DNA of 64,000 nt from Pyricularia pennisetigena (lineage: Eukaryota > Ascomycota > Sordariomycetes > Magnaporthales > Pyriculariaceae), in assembly GCF_004337985.1 (NCBI RefSeq), contig NC_043741.1:563402-627401 (forward strand), in the 5' to 3' direction. Shown piece by piece: positions 1-12,730 of the stretch; within the stretch, counting starts at the first letter, position 1; every line of letters starts with the position of its first letter. Made by a program: the position numbers and the translations under genes. Below the pieces are notes generated by a model. That model saw only the letters and a list, made by a program, of their open reading frames with translations. It was not told where the DNA came from and searched no databases.

Positions 1-2678
1 AAAAAAACTGCGATCCCTTTCGCCCGACTTAAAAACCAGTTTTAGGAAAACATATTTACGGTCGATTGTTTTGGGAAATTAATAATTACTTCGTCGTTTG
101 TAATATCGATTAAAATTCCAAAATTTCCCCGAAAAAATTCGAATCGATGGGTTGGAAATAATGGCTATTTTATCCTCTAATTTTAAACTTTGTAATTCCC
201 ACCACTATACCAAACGAAAAATCGTTAATAATTTTTGAATATACGGACGTATTTACAATATATAAAGGTATAAATACCGGGCTTATTTTACCCAACGGTA
301 CAATTATTTATCCTTATAAACGCATTCCGCCCTATAATATTATTATTAAAAAGCTTTTATTTGGCCACCGATTCGAAAACGTTAAAACGAATACCGAAAC
401 AATTTTCAAAAATATTATTGCCGTATTCGTGGGGTATAAAACCGACAATATTAGTCCCGCTCCCTTATAAATTACCATTAATACGGATACCGCAAATAGT
501 AACCGTTAAATTTAAATTTTTTTTTATGTCGGTCATATCCGCTTATTATATTTTTAACAATTGATTACTTTTTTAAATTAATAATTTACGCCGAAAACAC
601 TACCAAGGTTATTAATTTAACGAAATTGGGTAAGTTGCTAGCGTTAAAAAAAATGGATATTAAACCTAAATACCGCAATATCCGATAAAATTGTAGCAAA
701 AAGTTAACAGGAAAACAAGCCCCATTTTAAATCGGTAATTGTGGACGCTTTAACTTAATATAACGGCGACGGTCCCCTTAACTGGGTTTATTCGAAAACC
801 TGCAGTAACTTTAAAACGCCACTTCCGTCGGATAAGGCTAAAATAATTTATTTTATATTGAATGAATCGCCATTTATTACCCGCAAGATTGAAATATATA
901 TGGAGGAAAAAAAAGGTTAACGCGTCCTGGTTATAACGCCCAATTTTCGGATTTGAACTTAAACTGGCCATATAATAATAATTGTTATAATCGCTTTCTT
1001 TACCCACAATTATAGTTATAATTATTTCAATTTTAGTATTTTTAAATTGTAATAAATGTTGTAACAACTATTGTTTTTCCATTTTTGTAATAATTATTAC
1101 AATTTTTGTAAGAAGGAGAGGTTATGTGATGAATTGTGAAGTGAATATATCTGTATAAGGTAGATATATATAAGGGGAAAAAGGTCACTTTTATAAGTAA
1201 GATAGATAGAGGTAAAAACTGTATTGATAGTTAAATGAATCGAGAGATCAATGGATAGATAGATCGATAGATAGATAGATCGATAGATGGATGGATCGAT
1301 GAAATGGATGGATCAATAGATAGATCATAAAACTTCCTCTAATTCTAAGGCGGGAAACTCTTCCCTATTTATCTGCAAAAGTATTGCATGTGGCAATCCA
1401 TGTATTACAAATCCACGTATTAAGGTTTGCATTTTATTTTCCCAATTAGGATACAATAAAACAACGCTTCAGCGTTCACCTATTTATATATGTGGCTATT
1501 TTGAACGTCTCATATTTGAAACGTTGTATGACGCAATCTTCAAAACCTTACCTGTATTTATGTCATGCGTTTTATTTTTACCAAAATAGGTTTGCCTGTG
1601 GATCGTATGATCTGCAAATGATCTGCGTTCATTTCTTTTGCCCAAATCGGTCAAAAGTATACATGCATGAATTGTGTGCAATTGTATTGCATTATTTGAT
1701 TAATACACGTTATACATTGCATAAAGGTTATGCAGTATTGTACATAATAATTATGCATTATTATGTATAATAATTATGCATCATTGTGCATAACAATTAT
1801 ACATTGTTGTGCATATTAATTATGCATTATTGTGCATAATAATTATACATCATTGTGCATAATTATGCATCGTAGTATTTACTACGTGCTTAAACTTATG
1901 ATATAAGTTTATTATTCTTTTATGCATTGCATAATATTTATGCATGGTTGTGCATAATTATGCATCGTAGTATATATTACGTATTTAAGCTTATAATATA
2001 AGCTTATTATTTTTATGCACTGCATAATAATTATGCATAATTGTGCATAATTATGTATCGTAGTATATATTACGTGCTTAAGCTTATAATATAAGCTTAT
2101 TATTCTTATAATTTTAATATACCTGTTAACCTTTTTGAATTTTATTGCTTTTATTTTGGAAAAAACCAGTTTCGGTATGCTTATTAGCCGATTAAGCCTA
2201 TCCCAAACCGAACTCGATAAAACTGTCTCCGATTTTACCGATTCCAACTCCAGTTTTAACGTTTGTGTTTTAAGCATTAATATTTCCAACGTTGGCTTTA
2301 ATTTGCACCCCAATTGTTACACTGGTATTATTATCCCTTTAATATGGAACGCCAATATACACTTGCAAATTTGTGGTCGTTTAATTCGGTTGGGTTAAAA
2401 TAAACCTATTATATGGCGTATTTTCGAAATGCGAAATACCCTTTTCGATTGGGTAAAAAACCGCATGTTCCGGAAAGTTAATACCCTTTTTCTTACTATT
2501 CCGACCGTTGCTAATATATAATAAATGCTATGGAAATATGTTACGCGTATACGTTTCCCCAAATTTATCCAATTTCCAATTGTTAAACAATTCCTAATAT
2601 ATGAGGTAATAGTAATTATATTTTCCTGGCTATTTAATTATTTCATTTAGATAGCAAAACCCCGCCAACATTTTAATA
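1..2678 (+). pseudogene. RIP-degraded copy of the SNF2-type helicase C-terminal half, split by a solo LTR
   Basis: Bases 1-1,106 and 2,116-2,678 together match the reverse complement of about 7,240-8,900, the C-terminal half of the minus-strand SNF2-like helicase. The second part still encodes helicase motifs V/VI: a stretch reading INISNVGFNLHPN, then ICGRLIRLG near 2,365-2,395, which resembles the VGxNL and GRxxRxGQ signatures of SNF2 proteins. Frames are broken by TAA/TAG codons at positions where CAA/CAG would be expected. The copy is interrupted at 1,107-2,110 by a solo LTR and stops abruptly at the LTR starting at 2,679. It continues off the left edge of the window. It is not expected to be functional. 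Confidence 0.7.
1107..2110 (-). mobile_element. Solo copia-family LTR (copy A) with perfect 5-bp target duplication
   Basis: On the plus strand it starts TGTAAGAAGG and ends GCTTATTATTCTTATA, the final CA having become TA. ATTTT flanks it on both sides (1,102-1,106 and 2,111-2,115), a clean 5-bp target site duplication. No internal domain is present, so this is a solo LTR inserted into the helicase copy. It holds a GATA/GATC microsatellite (about 1,246-1,325) and three tandem copies of a roughly 100-bp unit containing TAATATAAGCTTATTATT (about 1,860-2,110), which explains why it is longer than the other copies. The short open frames inside it recur in the other LTR copies and are not genes. 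Confidence 0.85.
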
Positions 2679-3518
2679 TGAGAATAATAAGCTTATATTA
2701 TAAGTTTCAATACGTTATATATACTACGATGCATAATTATGCACAATTATGCATAAATATTATGCAATGCATAAAAAAGTAATAATCAGCTTATATTATA
2801 AGCTTAAGCACGTAGCAAATACTACGATGCATAATTATGCCAAATGATGTATAAATATTATGCACAATAATACATAATTAATATGCACAACAATGTATAA
2901 TTATTATGCACAATACTGCATAACCTTTATGCAATGTATACAGTGTATTAATCAAATAATGCAATACAATTGCATACAATTCATGCATGTACACTTTTGA
3001 CCTATTTGGGCAAAAGAAATGAACGCAGATCATTTGCAGATCATGTGCAGATCATACGATCCACAGGCAAACCTATTTTGGTAAAAATAAAACGCATAAC
3101 ATAAATACAGGTAAGGTTTTGAAGATTGCGTCATGCAACGTTTCAAATATGAGACGTTCAAAATAGCCACATATATAAATAGGTGAACCCTGAAGCGTTG
3201 TTTTATTTTATCCTAATTGGGAAAATAAAATGCAAACCTTAATACGTGGATTTGTAATACATGGATTGCCACATGCAATACTTTTGCAGATAAATAGGGA
3301 AGAGTTTCCCGCCTTAGAATTAGAGGAAGTTTTATTGATCCATCTATCTATCCATCCATCTATTGATCTATCCATCGATCTCTCGATTCATTCAACCATC
3401 AATACAATTTTTACCTCTATCTATCTTACTTATAAAAGTGACCTTTTTCCCCTTATATATATCTACCTTATACAGATATATTCGCTTCACAATTTATCAC
3501 ATAACCTTCCTTCTTACA
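2679..3518 (+). mobile_element. Copia-family LTR (copy B), no target duplication
   Basis: Starts TGAGAATAATAAGC and ends CCTTCCTTCTTACA, in the opposite orientation to copy A. It has two tandem AAGCTTATATTATAAG-type units and a shorter GATC/GATA tract (about 3,335-3,395). The flanks (TAATA on the left, ACCGT on the right) do not match. The sequence to its left is helicase copy 1 and the sequence to its right is the DUF6589-like region, so it sits at a junction between unrelated sequences. Recombination between LTRs is one explanation. Confidence 0.8.
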
Positions 3519-5921
3519 ACCGTTACCGACGCACCAATTTTACGCATTTTATCCACGTTTGGGTAATAGCGGTAAATTTTTACGAAATTACCCGACCTGC
3601 CCCATCGCGAATACTTTTTTTTAAAAAAGCATTACGAAACCCTTAAATCCGAAAACGTTTACGCGCTAATGGGGTCGAATACCGTTTTAATAATAAATTT
3701 ACTACGCCTATTAAGGCCGACCCTTTACGCAGGGAATTGCAGCAATTAATATAATATTTACGCCTTTTTAACCGGTTCAAACCCACAAATTTCCAATTTT
3801 CGGGAATAAAGGATTGTTCCGCCAAAAATGTGAACGATATGGATTAGTTTAAATAAATATTCGATACGTCCACCCAAAAAATGCCGTCCAAAATACCAAT
3901 ATTATATAAATTTATATTTTCACTATTATTATTTTCCCGGGACTACCGCCCGTTTTATCCATCGTTACAAATTTCGAACGTGGTATACCTGGAGCCAAGT
4001 ACCTTTTTAAAAACCATAAACCCCTCAACGTTAAAGGACCAACGCGTTATATTAATATTGGCGATTTTAACCCACGGATATTCTCCCCAAAAAAGCAATT
4101 ATTTGCTACGCGTATTCGTATTATACCTTATAAATAATGGAATTTTACGACGTATTGTAAATATATTATCCGGGTTTGGAATATGCTTATTTTATAAAAC
4201 TATTAAACGGTAAACCCAACAGTTTATCGCCGTTGCCCGAATACGTTATTAACAATATCCATATTTACATTTAACTTTTACCGCGAACAGCAACAATAAT
4301 TTTATATATATATATCAATATATAAACAAATTTAAAAAGGATCGCTCGTAACCTAATACTATCCTTCGTATATAACAATTTCAATTTTCTGGACAAGGTA
4401 TAGAATTTTGGACATGGAAAACGTAACCGAATGCAAAATTTGACATCGTATCTCCTTATATTAACGCCAAAATTTAAACGATATACGCAATCCTAATAGC
4501 ACGCCACCGTACTTTTCCGCCAAAAATAGTTGCAAACGCCCGCCTTTTTACAATATCCGGACACCTATTACGAAAACGCCAAATATCATATAATACACCA
4601 AATTTGTAGCTTTTTATTCCCCAACCGCCCACATACGCCTGGAACAATCCCACAATACCCTACCCTCGCACGAGCTATATTAACCTTTTACTTTATCCAA
4701 ACCCCCGCCATTACCGAAAACGAAAGGGAATACGTAAAAGTTATCCAAATCCACGAAATCCTTTTTAAACGTTTTTTAAACCTGCTACCCGACCATTTCG
4801 ACTATTTTTCCTTCCTGCTCCTCGTTTATGGGGATTAAAAAATAACGTTATATATCCGTACTATTTAGGGAATTTAAATCGAATTATCCCAACCCTTTAA
4901 CAAAAAACAATAAATATTACCCATACCAACCTCTTTGTATATCGAATTCAATTTTATTAACCAATTATAGCAATATTACGCCCCCATTATATCCATAAAT
5001 ATAACAGGGTTGGGGAAATATAACCAGTTTTAAAAAAATAAAAAGGAATTTTACCACGCTTTACGGTTTTTACAAAATGCATTCCGGTCCCGCATTTTAT
5101 GCATTATAATTGCTGTTTTAATCCAAAACGGATTGTTGGACAGGGATTAAATTGTTAAAAACGCCCTGGAAAAAACTTTTACCGATATACCATATAATAT
5201 ATATATTTCCGTGGTAAACCAAATTTACGATAATATATTTGCTGGTTATATTAACGGTTTCATGGGTATTGGATTATGGGATATAAAACCCAAAATTAAT
5301 ATCGTTTTCCGCACGCAACGCCGTTATTTGCAAATAATTAACCTTTTACAAGTAATAATAAACGCGTTCCACCTAGGAAATGACGGCGTATTGGAAACTA
5401 TAATACCGCAATTGGTCCTATTTTTTTACGGTTGCAAAACAAAAACGTATAGCCTTAAAATGCTATATTTAGCCTGGTTATTACAACCAAAGGTTACAAA
5501 TTAACCGCTGCGCACCGCATTTTAAAATTAGCGTTCGTAAAATATACCACGGCCGGGAATAAATTCAAACCGGTAAACCTAATAATTAAACATATTAACA
5601 GGGGTTTCGCCATAAATATTAAAAATAACCGTAATTCCACGCACGATTTGCGAAAAACATTCCTAAATTATGCAGCGATAAGGCTAATCGCAATTACGGT
5701 GCGCAAAACATTGGAAAATATCGCCCGTACACGCATTAACAGCAAATACCATATAGTATTAACCAACCAAAATATAATCCAATATACGTATTTATTATTC
5801 CAAAATAGCTGGGGAAACGAAAAGGCCGAAATATCACCCAATTTCGATTTCGACGGCCCTAATTTATTATACCTGGGTTTAAAAAAGCTAATGGGCGACA
5901 AATTGGAGGTATTTAAATAGA
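3519..5921 (+). pseudogene. RIP-degraded DUF6589-like gene
   Basis: No intact frame survives, but several segments on the plus strand read like a DUF6589 protein when stops are ignored. A stretch near 4,360-4,460 reads YNNFNFLDKV followed by MQNLTS. A GD-stop-KIT motif lies near 4,828-4,845, followed by PIP and HIEFN-like residues. Later come IYDNIFAGYINGF (from about 5,217) and a conserved tail near 5,640-5,920 containing RNSTHDLRKTFLNYA and NSWGNEKAEISPNFDFDGPN. The interrupting codons are TAA/TAG at expected CAA/CAG positions, as RIP produces. DUF6589 is a fungal family of unknown biochemical role, often found in repeat-rich regions. The assignment rests on motif memory, so it is moderate. 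The start is obscured and may be displaced by LTR B. Confidence 0.5.
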
Positions 5922-6585
5922 AAATCGTACGCCCTAACAACGTGCTATTTTAAACGGATATTGAAAAAACAGGGGCAAATCCAAAAAAAATACAACAGGA
6001 TAAACGGTTTAAATATTAATGGTATAATTAACACAGAAAAGAATTTGCTGGACGGAATATACGAAAAATCCGACAAAAAAGGTGTATAAAATTTAAAACA
6101 ATAAAAAGTAAATCACGCAAACCAAAACGGGTAAAAACAAGGATCGTTCCATTATAAAAAGGAATTAATGGACGAATAACGGTAACCTCACCCGCGAATA
6201 ACGGAGGTAAAACAGCGTGCGCAAAACCAGTAAATATAAACAAATAAATACCAATCGTAAACTTGGTTTAAAATAAAAAACGAGGTATAATTTCCTCCAT
6301 AATTTTCCGCATAAATAACCCGTTTTCTATCCATTTTCCTTACCCAAGTAAACTATATCCTCCATCCACCGCCAATTATAAATCTAGCAAAAAAAATCCT
6401 AATAGTAACCGTTATTACAATACCCCATTAACCACGAATAATAAATACATTAAACCGGATCCCAATAATAACAATCATTATAATATTATATATACAAAAC
6501 CCCCAATTTTATAGCACCAAACCCCAAAAAAAAGCAAAACAAAAAAACCCAAACCGATTAAAAAAAACGAAAACGCTTGGCAGCG
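5922..6585. other. AT-rich spacer between the DUF6589-like and SNF2-like remnants
   Basis: No frame longer than about 70 codons and no recognisable motif. This is probably the shared 3' flank of two convergent degenerate genes. Confidence 0.4.
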
Positions 6586-9500
6586 TTAAATGTTTTTTTT
6601 AGGAATGGGCTTATTAACGCTACGCCTCCTTTTCCGAACTGGGGTCGCGGTAAACGATCCAGGGACCGAATCGTCCTCCTCCTCATCCTTTTCTAAAATG
6701 GGTATATAAGGCTTTTTTAACGAATCGAATATAAATTTATCGTAATTAAAGCTAAAATCGATAAATAAAAAAAACGGAATAACGACCGCCAAAAGGTCGG
6801 CGTTATTATTACCAAAAATACCTTTTTTAAACGGTTTATTGGTCTTCCTGCGTTTAATAACCCAGGAGCCAAAATCCCTTATTGGGGCCCCGATAACCAG
6901 CGCGGTCGCGGTTTCGTCGTAAAATCCATCGTTATTTTTAACCCATTTTATTAATTTAACCACAAACCCCTAATCCATAACAATAAAATCGAAATAAAGC
7001 AAATATATATAATTAATGTAATTGATAAACGTATTACGGCCACCATTCTGCTCCTGGTATTAATAATTAATATAAATTGGACCCAACGTTAAAATAAAAA
7101 CTGACGTTTTTTCCACCAAATCCTGTTCGTTAAACTGTTTAGGGATATTTAACACGAACATTAAAACCAGGCGAAAATAAAATTCGCCCATACGGCGCGT
7201 CCTATTAAAATAAAAGGCATTAAAATGTTAGGGGGGTTTTACTATCCAAACGAAACAATTAAAAAACCAGGAAAATATAATTGCCATTACCTTATACGCC
7301 AAAAATTGTTTAACAGTTGGAAATTGGATAATTTTGGGGAAACGTATGCGCGTAATATATTTAAATAATATTTACTATATATTAGCAACAGCCGGAACAG
7401 TAAAAAAAGGGGTACTAACCTTCCGGAACATACGATCTTGTACCTAATCGAAAAAAGTACTTCGCACTTCGAAAATGCGCCAAATAACAGGCTTATTTTA
7501 ACCCAACCGAATTAAACGACCACAAATTTGCAATCGTGTATTAGCGTTCCACATTAAGGGAATAATAATACCAATATGACAATTGGGGTGCAGATTAAAA
7601 CCAGCGCTGAAAATGTTAATATTTAGGATATAAACGTCAAAACTGGAATTGGAATCGGTAAAATCGGAGACGGTTTTATCGCGTTCGGTTTAGGATAGGC
7701 TTAATCGGATAATAGCCATACCGAAACTGGTTTTTTCCAAAATAAAAGCAATAAAATGAGAAAAGTTGGCAGGTATATTAAACATTGTAACAATTATTAC
7801 AAAAATGGAAAAATAACAGCTATTATAACATTTATTTTAATATAAAAATATAAAAATTGTAACAATTGTTACAATAATTATGGGGAAAAAAAGGGATTGT
7901 AATAATTGTTATTATATGGCCAATTTACGTTTAAATCCAAAAATTGGGGGTTATAACCAGGACGCGTTAACCTTTTTTTTTCTTTTATGCAGATTTCGAC
8001 CACGCGGGTAATAAATGGCGATTCGTTTAATATAAAATGGACCATTTAACCCTGCCCGACGGAGGTAGCGTTTTAAAATTAGTGCAGGTTTTCGAGTAAA
8101 CCCAGTTAAGGGGACCGTCGCCGCTATATTAAATTAAAGCGTCCACAATTACCGATCCAAAACGGGTTTTTTTTTCCTGTAAATTCTTTTTAAAATTTTG
8201 TCGGACGTTACGGTATTTGGCTCTAAAATCCACTTTTTTAACGTTAATATTTTACCCAATTCCGCCGAATTAACATCCCGGGTATTATTTTCGGCGTGGA
8301 TTATTAACCAAAAAAATAATTAATTGCCAAAAACTGCAGCAGGCGGATAAAACCCATATTAAAAAAAACCGAAATTTAACGGTTACCAGTTATAGTATCC
8401 GCATAAATGGGAATTCCTAATAAAACGGAACCAATATCGTCGGTATTTTCGCCCACGAATACGGTAATAATATTTTTAAAAATTGCTTCGGTATTCGTTA
8501 TAACGTTTTCGAAACGGTGGCCAAATTGGGGCTCCTTAATAATAATATTATAGGGCGGAATGCGTTTACGGGGATAAATAATTATACCGTTGGGTAAAAT
8601 AAGCCCGGTGTCCATACCCCTGCGTACCGTAAATACGCCCGTATATTTAAAAATCATTAACGATTTTTCGTTTAATATGGTGGTAAAATTTATAAAATTT
8701 AAAATTCGAGGGTAAGATTACCACCATTTCCAACCCATCGATTCGAATTTTTGTAAAAAGATTTTAATATTTTTATCGATATTAGAAACGACGAAATGAC
8801 CATTACTTTCCCAAGTATAATCGACCGTAAATATATTTTCCTAAAATAGGCTTTTAAATCGGGCGAAAAGGATCGCAGTTTTATCCCAAACCAGGGCATT
8901 AAACCCAGTAATATCCCTAATTTTATTAATAATCGGCGCAATAATGGTTATACCCCGATTAATATAAAAAATAAGGCGAAATACGCGGTATATTATCGAT
9001 TCGCGGTAACGGAGGCATTAAATTTCGTTTCCAATCCATACGTTGAAAAAAGGTACCGGATAGTAAATATATAACCAAACGCCGGATATTTTTGGTGTTT
9101 TCGCCCGTGGAAAAATCGGCCCTCCGACCGTTTTTACGCTAACGGTTCCTAACAAAATCATTTAATTTAAACAAATATATTAGTATAACGAAATTATAAT
9201 AATTATTGCAAAAAAACATTTACTGGGTATTATTTTTAATATCGGAATTATCGTCGAAATTATCGACGTCGGGGGGGCGCTGCTAAAAATTGGAATCGAT
9301 AACTTTATCTATACATTATGGGTTAAACACCTTTTCCGCGTTATAGATTTCGTCCAACTGCTCAGTTTTTCGGATTAGGAATGTCGAATAAAATGTAATA
9401 TTAACCGTGCCCGCAGATTTGGGATAAGATTTGCGGGCGGCGAATTTGGTTAAAATATCGTGAAATTGCGCCTGGGTAAAAAAAGCAACCGTTCGCGGGG

Positions 9501-9820
9501 TATCGGCAGCGCATACTTCGGTTAAATTGTAATAGCATTTAACGTCGAAGGTTGGGAAATTGGTTATCACCTTTTTAAATATTTGCGAAATAAGGCTGGC
9601 CGGGACGAAAATTAAAATGGGAAAACATCCGTCGGTATTTTGGATAAATCGGTCGTATTAGTAACGGATATACCACATATAAATCGCCGTAAAATAAATA
9701 ATCGTTTTTCCTATACCTATTTCGTTGGTTAATAACCAACTTTTAAAAGCTAATTACTCCAATTTTAATAGGGTATGGGTATTTAAACCGAAAACAAAGT
9801 TAATTTAACAAAAATAAAAA

Positions 9821-9942
9821 TTGTAATAATAGTTACAAAAATAGGGGTGGGATTGTAATAATAATCACAAAAATAGGGGTAGGATTATAACAATAGTTAC
9901 AAAAATAGGGGCAAAATTGTAACGATAGTCACAATTATTAGG
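9821..9942. repeat. 32-bp tandem repeat, nearly four units, each with a palindrome
   Basis: Units begin at 9,822, 9,854, 9,886 and 9,918, exactly 32 bp apart. Each has the form TGTAAYRATAGTYACA followed by AAAATAGGGG. The units differ almost only by C/T and G/A, as expected for RIP. The palindromic half matches the 18-bp motif scattered through the same element. It lies just upstream of the helicase Walker A segment, perhaps in an intron. Confidence 0.85.
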
Positions 9943-11328
9943 GATAATGCATATATAATTTGCCAACCAGTTAATGGGGTAAACAATAGCGATTAAAAAA
10001 AGCATTACGTATATCCCAATTAAATTAAAAGTATTTACCCTTAATTTTCTTATATTTAAACCCGATTTTGCTGTCGGTATTTAGACCGTCGACAGGTAAA
10101 ATGTTTTAAAAAGGCGCAACTTTTTTATAGCAACCTAAATCGCGTCCGAATTAAAAAGATAACCAATCCAGGAATAACCCTTAATTAAAATGGAAAATTG
10201 CGTATAGTATACCAAAGAAACCGCTAGGATTTTTTTCGCGGGCGTCCTCGAAAGTTTCCTTTTTTGCGCGGTCCATATTAGCAAATCGATCGGCGATAAT
10301 GGATTGGGTTTGCATAAAATCAAAAAAGTCGCTTTATTAATCGTCGCCAAAAAGCTTGGGATAAAATTCGGTAATTTTTATCTTGGGTTTGGTAAAGATG
10401 GGACGATGGAACCGCCCTTCGTCGTACAAATTGTTAAAAATACCCTTAAATATTAACAAATCCAATAGGTGCATTTAAATTTAATTTGCACGCTTTTTTT
10501 TTTCAACCGTCCGACCTTAATGGGTTTAAAACGGGACCAGGTATCGATAACGAATATTATTATCGTCCTGTTATAACAAACGCGGTTAAAACCAGATAAA
10601 CTGGCGACGTCGACGGTTTAATCGGTTCGCGAACGGGTAACCAAACGATGTTAAAATTACATTAAATGCAAATTGTTTAAAACAATAGCGTTGTTAACGA
10701 TAATTGCATAATCGGCGATAATAAACAGGGTGGAAAATTGCTCGACATTAAATTTAAAAAAACTACGGTAATTTCCACCAAAATTGCTAAAACCTTTTTT
10801 GCTTCCAATAACGACTTTTCCCTACCGGCGAGAAACAAAATAAAGGAAATAGTAACAAACCCTAAACCAATCGTCGATATAATAACCGCTATATATATAT
10901 GGTTTAAAATTAGCGGTTTTAAATTTTAAATCGCCGTTTTTAAAATTAAATCCGGTGGTTATTATCCGCAGGTAAATTAATATCGTGGCGAAAATTGTGG
11001 GAATTATAACCGGTTTAAATTTGTTTGCGAATGTTTTTAACCCGGTGAGGTTAATATCGCTTTAGCGGATAAAAAGGGGGACAGGGGGTAGGGACGCCGA
11101 TTTACCAAATTATCGAAAATAGGTTTAATACCCCTATCGTTAAATATATCCGGCACGGAGGCTAAGGTTTTTTACCAAACGGGCATTTTATTACCTTTAA
11201 TTTGTTTGCCGGGATTACCTGCCTTAAAATAAGCTAAAAACCTGAATACGTCGGCGATTGAAAATAAATTAACCAATAATTAAAATTGTACCCGTTATCC
11301 CAAAATATATAAAAAAGTAAAAACCAAA

Positions 11329-11449
11329 TTGTAATAACTGTCACATTTTAGCAATAATCATTTAGCATTACCGCGAAAAATTGTAATAGCTGTTACAATA
11401 TAGTAAGTAGCAGGACATATTAGTGCAGGAATTATAATAATTGTTGCAA
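11329..11449. repeat. Cluster of three 18-bp palindromes
   Basis: TTGTAATAACTGTCACA (11,329), TTGTAATAGCTGTTACAA (11,381) and TTATAATAATTGTTGCAA (11,432) lie within 120 bp. All are variants of TTGTAACAATTGTTACAA. They fall in a stretch that breaks the minus-strand helicase coding remnants. Confidence 0.7.
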
Positions 11450-12730
11450 TCCAATACAAGGAAATATTAACCTGTTATATTAATATATTGTACCAAAATA
11501 TTTGTCGTTTCGTAACCAAATACGACCATTACCTCGTTTGTATTCGACGAATTACTGTTAAAATGGTATACCAAAATCTGGTTATTAACGCGTGTTTTTG
11601 CTGCGGCGACGCCAGTAACGGATTAAAAACGCTTAGGGGTTTGGGCGATTGGGGTTTCGTTCGTGTTACGGAAAATGTTATTTCCGCGACCGAATTAGGC
11701 GGGCGGGTTAATATTATTATTAATTTTAAAACAATTAATATAGCCTAAATGGGGTATAATGCGAACCATTTTGGCAATATTCGTATTCCCTACCCTGCGC
11801 CAAATTATAATAATTATCGCCGATACGGATTGGTTTTTACCCAATTGAAAATCCTTCTATAACGGGACGGGTAAACGATCCAAAAAATCCGTATCCTTAT
11901 GCGATAGGAAATAATATTCGGGTTATACGAAATTTATTAATCCATTATTTGGCGTCAAATTAAGCTTAGGATACGTCCGCGATACCGAAATAGAATTAAC
12001 TTTAATTAGCCGAACGGTGGTGGTTTTATATATACGGGGTACGGGCGGCTTATTTAATGCCGCGGGTACCGGGTTAACAATAACCTCCGGTTATAATACA
12101 AAGGGCCGGTTTTTGGGGTCTTTTGGTGGCGGGGACAATACGCTGGTAAATGGTTTAAAAAATACCAGGGGAATTTGCAATTGGCGGTTATCCAAATCCG
12201 GGGCAGGTTCGTTATGATTATCGTCCATATTAATATTATTATCGCTTTTATTGGCGGACGCGGGGTAAATTGGTTATCGTTTTCGCCCATATAAATATCG
12301 TCGTTATTATAATCGACGGGGGCGGGGGGAAGCTCGTTATTGCCGGCGTCCATATCGGCATTATTTCCATCCTTATCGACGGGGGCGGGGGCAAATTTAT
12401 TATCGCCGGAATCCATATCGGCATTATTTTGATTATTATTATTATTACTAGGAATAAGGGGAAACTTTAAAAGGATTCCGGTTAAATCCGAATAATTTTG
12501 TAATATAAAACGGTCCAACCGAGCAAAATTTAATTCCAAAACAATTGCAGTATCCGCGTCGTAACTTTCCAATTCCTTAAAATATTGGTTTATTTTTTTT
12601 GTCCGCGTTCCTTTTCTAATATAATTATTAAATGGGCAAATAATTTAGCATTATTGGGTATATATCCCAACGTAAATTTAATAAAAATCTGGGCGGAAGC
12701 TTTGCCTTTTTGGCATTTTTTGGGAGCCAT

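Larger units (their letters stand above)
6586..12730 (-). pseudogene. RIP-degraded SNF2-type helicase gene
   Basis: Read on the minus strand, a possible ATG at 12,730 is followed by MAPKKCQKGK and a frame broken in an A8 run. Next comes an acidic Asn/Asp/Pro-rich part with imperfect repeats (12,270-12,470), then the helicase core. Walker A reads NEIGIGKTI near 9,700-9,725, where SNF2 proteins have DExGLGKT. Motif Ia reads PILIFVPASLISQ near 9,600. A C-terminal helicase domain follows (about 7,500-8,900), and the last frame ends at 6,586 with a basic tail (RKRRRS). Stops sit at expected Gln/Arg codons. Palindrome-rich insertions at 7,785-7,914, 9,821-9,942 and 11,329-11,449 may be introns. The original protein would have been near 2,000 residues. 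An inverted partial copy lies at 1-2,678. Confidence 0.6.

Noticed and set aside
1246..1325. GATA/GATC tract as a CRISPR-like array
   Set aside because: It is a plain microsatellite with no spacers, in a eukaryotic LTR.
1492..1770. 92-codon frame, repeated at 15,608-15,886
   Set aside because: It lies wholly inside LTR copies and recurs only because the LTRs are repeated. No domain or start context supports it.
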